Of a stretch of 5,810 nt of DNA, positions 1 to 5,810 are shown piece by piece. Made by a program: the position numbers and the translations under genes. Positions within the stretch are counted from its first letter, which is position 1. Each line of letters begins with the position of its first letter. The notes beneath the pieces are model-generated. The model did not search any database and was not told the origin of the DNA. It saw only the letters and a program-made list of their open reading frames with translations. Source of the stretch: Oscillospiraceae bacterium (lineage in GTDB: Bacteria > Bacillota > Clostridia > Oscillospirales > Oscillospiraceae); assembly GCA_017420125.1 (NCBI GenBank), contig JAFOJR010000185.1:1-5810 (forward strand), in the 5' to 3' direction.

Positions 1-1985
1 AGGGATCCTTCAAGAAGGCCCGCCCCATCAACATGGATCTGGTGGACGCCCAGCAGGCCCGACGGGTTCTGGATCGTCTGGTGGGCTATAAAATCAGCCC
101 CATCCTCTGGGCCAAGGTGCGAAAGGGCCTGTCTGCCGGACGGGTCCAGTCTGTGGCAACCCGTTTGGTGGTGGACCGGGAAGAGGAAATCCGTGCGTTC
201 GTGCCCAAAGAATACTGGTCGCTGGATGCGGATTTGCAGAGAACCGCCCCCAACACAGGTGCGTTTTCCGTGCATTTTCACGGCATCGGGAAAAAGAAAC
301 TGGAGCTGGAAACAGAGGAAACGGTAAACCAGATCATTGCCGCGGTGGAGCATGCGCCCTTTGTGGTGCAGTCTGTGAAGCGGGGCCAGAAAAACAAATC
401 TCCCCTGCCGCCTTTTGTGACGTCCACCTTGCAGCAAGAGGCGTCCAGCAAACTGGGCATGACGCCGCGGCGCACCATGTCCATTGCCCAGCAGTTATAT
501 GAAGGAATTGATGTGCAGGACGTGGGGACCGTGGGCCTGATCACCTATATGCGGACAGACTCTCTTCGGATTTCCCAGGAAGCGTCCGGCGCGGCAAAGG
601 ATTTTATTTTAGCCCGATACGGCGCGGAGTATTATCCGCCCACTCCCAGAAGCTATAAATCCCGTGCCGGTGCGCAGGATGCCCACGAGGCGATTCGTCC
701 CAGCGACGTGCATCTGACACCGGAACAGGTGAAAAAAGATTTAACCGGCGATCAATACCGGCTGTACAAACTGATTTGGAGCCGCTTTTTGGCTTCCCAG
801 ATGGCAAACGCCGTTTACGATACCATCTCGGTGGAGATGGAAGCAGGGGGATACAGTTTCCGCGCCAGCGGCTCCGCCATCCAGTTTGCCGGATATACCG
901 CGGTTTATCAGGACAGCCGGGACGAGGAAAAAGAGGAGAAGCAGTCCCTCATGGCAGACCTGCAGGAGGGCGAAACCGCGGCGCTCGTACAGCTGAAGAA
1001 AGAACAGCATTTTACCCAGCCGCCGGGACGGTACACAGAAGCGTCCCTGATCCGCGCGATGGAAGAGTGCGGCATTGGCCGGCCTTCCACCTACGCGCCC
1101 ACCATTTCTACCATTACGGCCCGGGAATATGTGGTGAAAGAAGGGAAAACCCTTCGCCCCACCCCGCTGGGCGAGGTTGTCACGAAACTGATGTGCGACC
1201 ATTTCCCCAAGATTGTAGATGTGAATTTCACTGCCCATATGGAGGAAGATCTGGACAGCGTAGAAGCCGGCCGGCAGCAGTGGCAAAGTGTATTGGATGC
1301 ATTTTACGGCGACTTTTCCGAAACGCTGGAAAAAGCGGAGCAGGATCTGGACGGCGAGCGGATTAAAATACCCGATGAGCCCAGCGATGAAATTTGCGAC
1401 GTGTGCGGGCGGCAGATGGTGGTGAAATCCGGCCGGTTCGGGCGGTTTTTGGCCTGCCCCGGCTATCCGGAGTGTACGTTTACCAAACCCCTTGTCATCG
1501 AAATGCCGGGGAAATGTCCTCTGTGCGGCGGCCGGATTTTGAAAAAAACGTCCAAACGGGGATTCCCTTATTATGGCTGTGAAAAGGCGCCTGCCTGTTC
1601 CTTTATGACCTGGGATGTGCCCACGGCGGAGATTTGTCCGGAATGCGGAAAGACCATGTTTAAACGTTCCGGCCGGGGGAATTCAAAACCGTTTTGCATC
1701 AACGAGGCCTGTTCCCGTTTCCTGCCGGAAGACCAGCGGGGATACCGCAGGAAGAAGGCGGCAGACAAGGAAAAAACGGAAGCGGCCCCTGAAAACGAAA
1801 CGGCAGAACAGAAGAAAACAAAGCAGGGAACCCGGACGGCGAAGAAAAGCACGGCAAAGACGAAAACAAAAACCGCCGCAAAAACAAAAACCGCCGCGAA
1901 AACAAAAACCGCCGCGAAAGCAAAAACCGCCGCGAAACCAAAGACGGGAAAAACCAGAGCGGCAGCGGAGCGGGAGGCCGTATAA
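1..1985 (+). CDS. topA: DNA topoisomerase I (type IA), 5'-truncated by window edge
   Basis: Relaxes negatively supercoiled DNA by a transient 5'-phosphotyrosine break in one strand. The reading frame is open from base 3, so the start codon and the N-terminal TOPRIM domain lie upstream; the ATG at 33 is internal. Numbering from that Met, SAGRVQSVA lies near residue 35, the catalytic motif GLITYMRTDS carries Tyr172, AHEAIRPSD follows near 217, and IGRPSTYAPTI lies near 350. Three Cys4 zinc ribbons follow: C455/C458/C475/C481, C495/C498/C516/C522 and C535/C538/C555/C560. The last ~85 residues are a basic, low-complexity tail ending in Lys-Thr-Ala repeats, which makes the C-terminus longer than in compact family members such as B. 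subtilis TopA. From family knowledge the ribbons bind single-stranded DNA; the tail is inferred to add nonspecific DNA binding. trmFO starts 36 bp downstream, suggesting co-transcription. Identity is certain; only the 5' end is missing. Confidence 0.98.
   Translation, partial: GSFKKARPINMDLVDAQQARRVLDRLVGYKISPILWAKVRKGLSAGRVQSVATRLVVDREEEIRAFVPKEYWSLDADLQRTAPNTGAFSVHFHGIGKKKLELETEETVNQIIAAVEHAPFVVQSVKRGQKNKSPLPPFVTSTLQQEASSKLGMTPRRTMSIAQQLYEGIDVQDVGTVGLITYMRTDSLRISQEASGAAKDFILARYGAEYYPPTPRSYKSRAGAQDAHEAIRPSDVHLTPEQVKKDLTGDQYRLYKLIWSRFLASQMANAVYDTISVEMEAGGYSFRASGSAIQFAGYTAVYQDSRDEEKEEKQSLMADLQEGETAALVQLKKEQHFTQPPGRYTEASLIRAMEECGIGRPSTYAPTISTITAREYVVKEGKTLRPTPLGEVVTKLMCDHFPKIVDVNFTAHMEEDLDSVEAGRQQWQSVLDAFYGDFSETLEKAEQDLDGERIKIPDEPSDEICDVCGRQMVVKSGRFGRFLACPGYPECTFTKPLVIEMPGKCPLCGGRILKKTSKRGFPYYGCEKAPACSFMTWDVPTAEICPECGKTMFKRSGRGNSKPFCINEACSRFLPEDQRGYRRKKAADKEKTEAAPENETAEQKKTKQGTRTAKKSTAKTKTKTAAKTKTAAKTKTAAKAKTAAKPKTGKTRAAAEREAV
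1863..1934 (+). repeat. Four tandem 18-bp units inside the 3' end of topA
   Basis: Four head-to-tail copies of aaaacaaaaaccgccgcg occupy 1863-1880, 1881-1898, 1899-1916 and 1917-1934. Copies 2 and 3 are identical. Copy 1 differs at its last base, and copy 4 has one A-to-G change at its fourth base. A decayed continuation follows from 1935. The unit is 6 codons long and in frame, encoding Lys-Thr-Lys-Thr-Ala-Ala (Lys-Ala-Lys-Thr-Ala-Ala in copy 4). Gain or loss of units would therefore change tail length without a frameshift. The pattern is seen directly; slippage variation between strains is inference. Confidence 0.95.
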
Positions 1986-2021
1986 AATTCCCTTGACGAA
2001 GAGAAAGACAGGAAACGACCA

Positions 2022-3335
2022 ATGGAACAAGTGACAATCATCGGCGCAGGCCTGGCAGGATGCGAAGCAGCCTGGCAGCTGGCAAAGAGGGGGATTTCTG
2101 TCCGCCTGCTGGAAATGAAACCGGGCCGGAAAACCCCGGCCCACCAGGCGGATACATTTGGCGAGCTGGTTTGTTCCAATTCGCTGCGGAGCAATCAGCT
2201 GGAAAATGCCGTGGGTTTGCTGAAAGAAGAACTGCGGCAGGTTGGTTCTTTGATTCTGGAAGCGGCAGACGGAACCCGGGTGGCGGCCGGCGGCGCTTTG
2301 GCTGTAGACCGTCAGGCCTTTTCCCAATGGATCACAGACCGGATCCGGCAGCATCCGTTGATTTCTGTTTTTGAGGAAGAGGTGCGGGAGATCCCCGCGG
2401 AAGGGCAGGTTGTCGTGGCCTCCGGGCCGCTGACTTCCGACGCGCTCTCCCGGGCGATCCAAGAGTTTTTGGGACAGGTGGATTATCTTCATTTTTATGA
2501 TGCTGCCGCGCCTCTTGTCACATTTGAAAGCATCCGCATGGAGCGGGCATTTTTCGCGTCCCGGTATGACAAAGGGACGGCGGATTATATCAACTGCCCC
2601 ATGACGGAAGAAGAATATCACGCTTTTTGGTCTGCGCTTTGCACCGCCCGGGAAGCGCCGGTCCACGGGTTTGAAGATCAAAGCGTATTTGAAGGCTGCA
2701 TGCCGGTAGAGGTGATGGGGCGGCGGGGACCGGACACTTTGCGGTACGGCCCGTTAAAGCCTAAGGGACTGCGGGACCCCCGCACAGGCGAAACGCCGTA
2801 CGCCGTTGTGCAGCTTCGGAAGGACAACGCAACCGGCAGTATCTATAATCTGGTCGGGTTTCAAACGCATCTGGCGTTTCCGGAGCAAAAGCGGGTGTTT
2901 TCCATGATTCCCGCATTGCAGGATGCCCAGTTTGTCCGCTACGGCGTGATGCACCGCAACACCTATCTGGACTCTCCCCGGCTTTTAAACCGGTATTATC
3001 AGACAAAAGCCTGCCCGCGGGTCATGTTTGCCGGCCAGATTACCGGCGTGGAAGGCTATGTGGAGTCTGCGGCGTCCGGCGCCCTCTGCGGCATGGAGCT
3101 GGGCCGGCGGCTGCTGGGGGAATGTCCGCTGGATCTGCCGCGGGAAACGGCAATGGGGGCGCTGGCCGCCTATATCAGCGACGGGTCCGTTGCCCAGTTC
3201 CAGCCGATGAACATCAACTTTGGCCTGATTCCGCCGCTGGGACACCGCGTCCGCGGAAAACGGGAGAAAAACACGGCCATTGCAAAGAGGGCGCTGGCTG
3301 CTTTGGCAGAGCGCCTGCAGGCATGCGGCATGTAA
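2022..3335 (+). CDS. trmFO: tRNA (uracil-54-C5)-methyltransferase, methylenetetrahydrofolate- and FAD-dependent
   Basis: Makes ribothymidine (m5U54) in the tRNA T-loop, with 5,10-methylenetetrahydrofolate as carbon donor and reduced FAD as reductant; cytosolic. This is the route typical of Firmicutes, in place of the SAM-dependent TrmA. The 437-residue length is normal. The N-terminus has the FAD-binding Rossmann motif GAGLAGCEAA (residues 8-17), then ELVCSNSLRS with Cys51 and VEGCMPVEVM preceded by Phe (EGCMP, Cys226). These two cysteines match those implicated in flavin/uracil chemistry in the B. subtilis enzyme. Further family blocks are YDAAAPLV, RYDKGTADYINCPM, YAVVQLRKDNATGSIYN and the C-terminal FAGQITGVEGYVESAASG (336-353). 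The ATG at 2022 follows a modest AGGAAA site at 2010-2015 and places the Rossmann motif at the usual distance from the N-terminus. topA ends 36 bp upstream and plsX begins 40 bp downstream, consistent with an operon. Confidence 0.98.
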   Translation: MEQVTIIGAGLAGCEAAWQLAKRGISVRLLEMKPGRKTPAHQADTFGELVCSNSLRSNQLENAVGLLKEELRQVGSLILEAADGTRVAAGGALAVDRQAFSQWITDRIRQHPLISVFEEEVREIPAEGQVVVASGPLTSDALSRAIQEFLGQVDYLHFYDAAAPLVTFESIRMERAFFASRYDKGTADYINCPMTEEEYHAFWSALCTAREAPVHGFEDQSVFEGCMPVEVMGRRGPDTLRYGPLKPKGLRDPRTGETPYAVVQLRKDNATGSIYNLVGFQTHLAFPEQKRVFSMIPALQDAQFVRYGVMHRNTYLDSPRLLNRYYQTKACPRVMFAGQITGVEGYVESAASGALCGMELGRRLLGECPLDLPRETAMGALAAYISDGSVAQFQPMNINFGLIPPLGHRVRGKREKNTAIAKRALAALAERLQACGM

Positions 3336-3375
3336 GAGAAAACAGCGGCGTGTCGGGGAATAGGAGGAGAACGGA

Positions 3376-4392
3376 ATGAGAATTATTGTAGATGCGATGG
3401 GAGGCGACCATGCGCCGCGAGAACTGGTGCGAGGCGCAATCCAGGCAGCGGAAATACGGGAGGACATCGGTGTGATCCTCGTGGGACAGGGCGAGGTGCT
3501 GTTGAAGGTTCTGGAGGACGAGGGACTGTCTTCTTTGCCCAGAGGGATTGAAATTGCACATGCCCAGCAGGTGATTACCATGGAAGACAACCCGGCCACC
3601 GCATTCCGGGAGAAGAAAGATTCCTCTTTGACTGTGGCGCTTTCGCTCTTGCGGGACGGCGGCGGGGATGCCGCGGTATCTGCCGGTTCCACGGGTGCGC
3701 TTTTGTCTGCCGCCACGTTGATTGTGAAACGGATACGGGGCATCCGCAGAGCCGCGCTGGCGCCTCTGATCCCCACAAAGGAAGGCAGCATGGTGGTGAT
3801 CGACTGCGGAGCCAACGCAGCGTGCACGCCGGAATACCTGCTGCAGTTTGCCTATTTGGGAAGCGCCTATGCAGAGCAGGTGCTGCATCGTCCGGACCCC
3901 CGTGTGGGCCTGCTGAATATCGGCATGGAAGAAGGCAAAGGCACGGAGCTGTATCAGGAGACCTATCCCTTGCTGAAAGAAGCAGGAGCGGCAGGAAAGC
4001 TGAACTTTGTGGGCAATGTGGAAGCCCGGGAAGCCATGCTGGGAGCCGTGGATGTTCTGGTGGCCGACGGGTTTTCCGGAAACATCATGCTGAAGACCGT
4101 GGAAGGGACCGGCCTGTTTTTCGCCAATGAGATCAAAAAGATTTTTACGAAAAACGCCAAATCCAAACTGGCCTATCTGGGCATCAAAGACGGAATGACG
4201 GAATTTAAGAGGCTGATGGACTATCGGGAAGTGGGCGGAACGGCGCTTTTGGGAATCTCCAAACCGGTGATCAAGGCCCATGGGTCCAGCGACGCCACCG
4301 CGATTTGCAACGCCATTCTTCAGGCGGCTGATATGGCGGAGTCCGGCATGGTCGCGGATTTGACGGAAGGACTTTTTTCCCGGGAGAATTAG
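3376..4392 (+). CDS. plsX: Phosphate acyltransferase PlsX
   Basis: Converts acyl-ACP plus inorganic phosphate to acyl-phosphate, the donor that PlsY uses to acylate glycerol-3-phosphate; the family is peripherally membrane-associated. At 338 residues it is full length. Visible family blocks are IVDAMGGDHAP at the N-terminus (residues 4-14), SAGSTGALL (from 102), VVIDCGANAACTPEYL, NIGMEEGKGTELYQE, FVGNVEARE, DVLVADGFSGNIMLKT (from 226), DYREVGGTALLGI (from 282) and HGSSDA (302-307). The ATG at 3376 is fixed by a strong AGGAGGAGA ribosome binding site at 3362-3370 and by the MRIIVDAMGGDHAP start typical of the family. It lies 40 bp after trmFO with no terminator between, so it is probably read through from that gene. 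The next gene, acpP, encodes the carrier of its substrate but has its own promoter. fabD and fabG, often linked to plsX in other bacteria, are not here. Confidence 0.98.
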   Translation: MRIIVDAMGGDHAPRELVRGAIQAAEIREDIGVILVGQGEVLLKVLEDEGLSSLPRGIEIAHAQQVITMEDNPATAFREKKDSSLTVALSLLRDGGGDAAVSAGSTGALLSAATLIVKRIRGIRRAALAPLIPTKEGSMVVIDCGANAACTPEYLLQFAYLGSAYAEQVLHRPDPRVGLLNIGMEEGKGTELYQETYPLLKEAGAAGKLNFVGNVEAREAMLGAVDVLVADGFSGNIMLKTVEGTGLFFANEIKKIFTKNAKSKLAYLGIKDGMTEFKRLMDYREVGGTALLGISKPVIKAHGSSDATAICNAILQAADMAESGMVADLTEGLFSREN

Positions 4393-4429
4393 CGCGGGAA
4401 GCGAAGCGGGAGGAAAGCGAAAAAAACTA

Positions 4430-4458
4430 TTGACACACGGGGAGAATGTGCATATTAT
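4430..4458 (+). promoter_or_regulatory. Predicted sigma-70/sigma-A type promoter for acpP
   Basis: A perfect -35 hexamer TTGACA (4430-4435) and a -10 hexamer TATTAT (4453-4458, one mismatch to TATAAT) are separated by exactly 17 bp. The flanks are AT-rich, with an A-tract at 4420-4427 just upstream that could act as an UP-like element. The predicted start of transcription is near 4464-4466, giving a leader of about 54 nt before acpP. It lies in the plsX-acpP gap, so acpP can be expressed apart from the upstream genes. This fits the large excess of acyl carrier protein that cells need. Confidence 0.85.
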
Positions 4459-4461
4459 TTT

Positions 4462-4475
4462 ATTGATCGATGAAT
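4462..4475. promoter_or_regulatory. Imperfect 14-bp palindrome at the predicted acpP transcription start (possible operator)
   Basis: ATTGATCGATGAAT reads as ATT-n-ATCGAT-n-AAT: six of seven base pairs are symmetric around the ATCGAT centre. It overlaps the predicted +1 of the acpP promoter, where a repressor would block initiation. It does not match the FapR or FabT operator consensus as I know them. Short palindromes of this quality occur by chance in AT-rich DNA, so this is only a candidate. Confidence 0.2.
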
Positions 4476-4518
4476 GTGAATTGCTGTATTTTTTGAATAA
4501 AAAGGGCGGGAGAGGAAA

Positions 4519-4752
4519 ATGATTTTTGAAAAAGTATGCGAACTGATCGCAGAGCAGTTTTCTATGGATGTAAGTTCTATTACAATGGAAACTTCGTTCG
4601 AGGATGACCTGGGCGCAGATTCTTTGGATATTGTGGAACTCAGTATGGCTCTGGAAGAGGCGTTTGACATAGGACAGCTGAGAGATGAAGAACTGTCCTC
4701 TTTGGTTACGGTAGGTGACCTGGTGCGTTTTTTGAGCAGCAAAGTCGACTAA
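4519..4752 (+). CDS. acpP: Acyl carrier protein
   Basis: Small acidic four-helix protein that carries growing acyl chains on a 4'-phosphopantetheine arm for fatty acid and phospholipid synthesis. The 77-residue length is standard. The prosthetic-group site is Ser35 in DLGADSLDIVELSMALEE, where the Asp-Ser-Leu motif and the acidic recognition helix II are intact; the C-terminal VTVGDLVRFL is the usual last helix. The ATG at 4519 has a GGGAG site at 4508-4512. Codon use looks more AT-rich than in the neighbouring genes, as often seen in highly expressed small genes. It has its own promoter at 4430-4458. PlsX just upstream consumes acyl-ACP, so the neighbourhood is coherent. An alternative role as a specialised polyketide-type ACP is unlikely given the plsX/rnc context. 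Confidence 0.97.
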   Translation: MIFEKVCELIAEQFSMDVSSITMETSFEDDLGADSLDIVELSMALEEAFDIGQLRDEELSSLVTVGDLVRFLSSKVD

Positions 4753-4775
4753 TTCACATTGATGGAAAAGGGAAA

Positions 4776-4827
4776 GAAGCAAGACGGATGAAGGCGGCAC
4801 AGGTTCCTTCGTCCGTTTGGCTGCTTC
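4776..4827 (+). other. Long RNA hairpin I in the acpP-rnc gap
   Basis: Positions 4782-4794 pair with 4806-4818 (13 bp, two G-U wobbles). After a 3-nt bulge (4819-4821), 4776-4781 pairs with 4822-4827 (6 bp), for 19 bp in total and an 11-nt loop. No U-tract follows on the + strand, so it is not a standard intrinsic terminator for acpP. It could stabilise the acpP mRNA 3' end, act as an RNase III substrate, or form part of a regulatory leader for rnc. The pairing was traced by hand; the role is inference. Confidence 0.6.
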
Positions 4828-4834
4828 ACGAAAA

Positions 4835-4917
4835 GAGAACGGGAATACGATGGATGATTTCAGAGCAGACAGAACGTTTTGCTGCGTTGAAATGATCACA
4901 TTGTAGCATGGTTTCTC
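4835..4917 (+). other. Long irregular RNA hairpin II upstream of rnc
   Basis: The arms run 4835-4868 and 4882-4917. Segments pair as follows: 4835-4839 with 4913-4917; an asymmetric internal loop; 4846-4852 with 4899-4905 (one wobble); a bulged A4898; 4853-4862 with 4888-4897 (one G-G mismatch); then G4863-U4887, an A-G mismatch, and 4865-4868 with 4882-4885. The apical loop is 13 nt (4869-4881). About 26 base pairs nearly stacked end to end make a long double-stranded RNA, the kind of substrate RNase III cuts. It lies about 100 nt before the rnc start. I do not recognise it as a known riboswitch, T-box or 6S RNA. Confidence 0.5.
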
Positions 4918-4950
4918 TCGTTGGGTTTCCCATGGATGGATCGGAAGGCT

Positions 4951-4984
4951 GTGGGCCGCCCTTGTGGCGGCCCGTTTTCTTATT
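4951..4984 (+). terminator. Intrinsic terminator between acpP and rnc
   Basis: An uninterrupted 8-bp all-GC stem, gggccgcc (4953-4960) with ggcggccc (4966-4973), has a 5-nt loop (cttgt) and is followed by gttttcttatt. This is a textbook Rho-independent terminator for + strand transcription. It lies about 200 nt after the acpP stop and ends 29 nt before the rnc start codon. It either ends the acpP transcript or acts as an attenuator in an rnc leader. There is too little room after it for a complete promoter plus the rnc ribosome binding site. Confidence 0.88.
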
Positions 4985-5001
4985 GCACCATCCGGAAGAA
5001 C

Positions 5002-5008
5002 AGGAGGA
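5002..5008 (+). promoter_or_regulatory. Ribosome binding site that fixes the rnc start
   Basis: AGGAGGA, near-perfect anti-16S complementarity, lies 5 nt before the ATG at 5014. The frame stays open back to an ATG at 4921, but that extension would translate the terminator stem and lacks a comparable site. The start at 5014 is therefore preferred. Confidence 0.9.
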
Positions 5009-5013
5009 ATAAG

Positions 5014-5721
5014 ATGAAAGCAATCGAACAGGCACTGCAGTATTCGTTTTCCAATCAATCGCTTCTGGAAAATGCGCTGACCCACAGTTCCTATGCCAAT
5101 GAGCATCGGGGACACAGCATGGGAAGCAACGAGCGGCTGGAATTTTTGGGCGATTCCATTTTGGGCATGGTGGTGGCGGAGTATCTGTACCAGGAAAATC
5201 CAAAGCTGCCGGAAGGCGAGCTGACGCGCCTGCGCGCCGGTCTGGTATGTGAACAGAGTCTGGTGCATGTGGCGCAAAAATGGAATTTGGGCGCATATTT
5301 GAAGCTGGGCCGGGGCGAGGAGAGCGGCGGCGGCCGCACCCGTCCTTCGATTTTGGCGGACGCCGTGGAAGCGGTTTTGGCGGCGGTTTATCTGGACAGC
5401 GGGCTGCCGCAGGTCTATCAGATTATCCGCACATTTCTCCTCAGCGACGCGAAAAAAGAAGTGATTCGAGACTATAAAACCGCACTGCAGGAGATCATTC
5501 AGCGGGAGAACCAGAAAGTGCTTACGTATCATCTGCAGGGAGAGCGGGGCCCGGACCACGCGAAAATATTCCAGATGGAAGTGCGGATCGATGACAAAGT
5601 GGCAGGCCGGGGCGAAGGCCGCAGCAAGAAAGAAGCGGAACAGGCCGCCGCGCGGGATGCCATAGAGCATGGCCTTCGGGCGGAAGGAATCTCCGGCCCG
5701 GAAGAACCCATAACCCCCTGA
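5014..5721 (+). CDS. rnc: Ribonuclease III
   Basis: Double-strand-specific endoribonuclease that processes rRNA precursors and structured mRNAs using Mg2+. The 235-residue product has the normal two-domain layout. In the N-terminal nuclease domain the signature NERLEFLGDSILG (residues 39-51) supplies Glu40, Glu43 and Asp47, with Glu67, then Asp116 and Glu119 in ILADAVEAVLAA. These match the acidic residues of the E. coli enzyme (E38, E41, D45, E65, D114, E117), so it should be active. The C-terminal dsRNA-binding domain starts at about Asp153 (DYKTALQEIIQ) and ends with RSKKEAEQAAARDAIEHGL (203-221), including the usual basic loop and last helix. The gene follows a structured leader and an intrinsic terminator, so expression may depend on read-through. 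Autoregulation by cleavage of its own leader is known for rnc in E. coli and is a reasonable inference here. The next gene starts 40 bp downstream. Confidence 0.98.
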   Translation: MKAIEQALQYSFSNQSLLENALTHSSYANEHRGHSMGSNERLEFLGDSILGMVVAEYLYQENPKLPEGELTRLRAGLVCEQSLVHVAQKWNLGAYLKLGRGEESGGGRTRPSILADAVEAVLAAVYLDSGLPQVYQIIRTFLLSDAKKEVIRDYKTALQEIIQRENQKVLTYHLQGERGPDHAKIFQMEVRIDDKVAGRGEGRSKKEAEQAAARDAIEHGLRAEGISGPEEPITP

Positions 5722-5761
5722 CAGACGGGGCGGAACAAAGGATTGAAAATGGAGGTACGAT

Positions 5762-5810
5762 ATGGGTTTCATCCATAAAGTAAAAGAAAAGCTGACAAAA
5801 ACCCAAAAAG
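5762..5810 (+). CDS. ftsY: Probable signal recognition particle receptor FtsY, N-terminal fragment cut by window edge
   Basis: Only 16 codons are visible, reading MGFIHKVKEKLTKTQK. The start is secure: GGAGGT at 5751-5756 lies 5 nt before the ATG. The short hydrophobic/basic amphipathic opening with a K-x-K-E-K-L-T-K-T pattern resembles the N-terminus of clostridial FtsY, and ftsY commonly lies downstream of rnc in Firmicutes. FtsY is the membrane-associated GTPase that docks SRP-ribosome complexes. It does not resemble the start of SMC, the other gene expected after rnc. None of the GTPase domain is in the window, so the call rests on the N-terminus and context alone. No terminator separates it from rnc. 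Confidence 0.65.
   Translation, partial: MGFIHKVKEKLTKTQK

Noticed and set aside
1993..1998. TTGACG resembling a -35 box just before trmFO
   Set aside because: The matching -10 position (about 2016-2021) is GC-rich and directly abuts the start codon, so it cannot be a working promoter for a normal trmFO mRNA.
1683..2681. A 332-codon open frame on the - strand over the topA tail and the start of trmFO
   Set aside because: It is an antisense shadow of two well-identified genes. Its Phe/Arg/Cys-rich repeats are simply the complement of the topA tandem repeat.
4377..4400. ttcccg/cgggaa inverted repeat at the plsX stop
   Set aside because: The stem is six pairs with a 12-nt loop and no downstream T-run, so it is too weak to call as a terminator.
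4788..4895. A 35-codon small ORF (starting MKAAQVPSSVWLLHEK) in the acpP-rnc gap, preceded by an overlapping 9-codon ORF at 4762
   Set aside because: Neither has a convincing Shine-Dalgarno site, and both lie across the arms of hairpins I and II, which better explain the sequence constraint. Leader peptides are not excluded, but nothing supports them.
4921..5013. A 31-codon N-terminal extension of rnc from the ATG at 4921
   Set aside because: It would translate through the intrinsic terminator and has no good ribosome binding site, whereas the ATG at 5014 has AGGAGGA at ideal spacing and gives the standard RNase III length.
5714..5730. Small cccc/gggg hairpin over the rnc stop codon
   Set aside because: The stem is only four or five pairs and no T-tract follows, so it is not a terminator; rnc and the next gene are probably co-transcribed.
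3214..5772. An 852-codon open frame on the - strand across plsX, acpP and rnc
   Set aside because: plsX, acpP and rnc are all in the same register, and this antisense frame is their exact codon-for-codon complement. It stays open because those genes avoid TTA, CTA and TCA codons. Its translation is low in recognisable domain character, and the sense genes have clear family motifs. Its length, including both intergenic gaps, is striking but explained by codon bias plus chance.

Overview
The window is a compact, single-strand block of bacterial housekeeping genes. All genes are on the + strand: the 3' part of topA, then trmFO, plsX, acpP, rnc and the first 16 codons of a gene that looks like ftsY. 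The folate/FAD-dependent TrmFO, its position next to topA, the plsX-acpP-rnc-ftsY order and strong AGGAGG-type ribosome binding sites point to a Firmicute. The fairly GC-rich coding sequence suggests a Clostridia member, perhaps of the Oscillospiraceae/Ruminococcaceae type; that placement is inference. I see no mobile element, CRISPR array, tRNA or rRNA, and no sign of horizontal transfer.

Layout. 1-1985: topA, open at the left edge, with active-site tyrosine region, three C-terminal Cys4 zinc ribbons and a Lys/Thr/Ala tail encoded by four tandem 18-bp units. 2022-3335: trmFO, 36 bp downstream. 3376-4392: plsX, 40 bp further on. 4393-4518: an intergenic gap with a near-consensus sigma-70/sigma-A promoter. 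4519-4752: acpP. 4753-5013: 261 bp without a convincing gene, containing two long RNA hairpins and a well-formed intrinsic terminator 29 nt before the next start. 5014-5721: rnc. 5762 to the right edge: the putative ftsY start.

How the genes work together. topA, trmFO and plsX are closely spaced and probably co-transcribed, linking DNA supercoiling control, tRNA T-loop methylation and the first acyl-phosphate step of phospholipid synthesis. PlsX draws acyl groups from acyl-ACP, so acpP next door is functionally coherent, but acpP has its own promoter and probably much higher expression. rnc and ftsY follow with 40 bp between them and no terminator, so they probably share a transcript. The usual smc gene between rnc and ftsY is absent here.

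No novel multi-gene system is visible. The part most worth a second look is the structured 261-bp leader in front of rnc: it combines long double-stranded RNA, which RNase III could cut, with a terminator that transcription from upstream must pass to express rnc.
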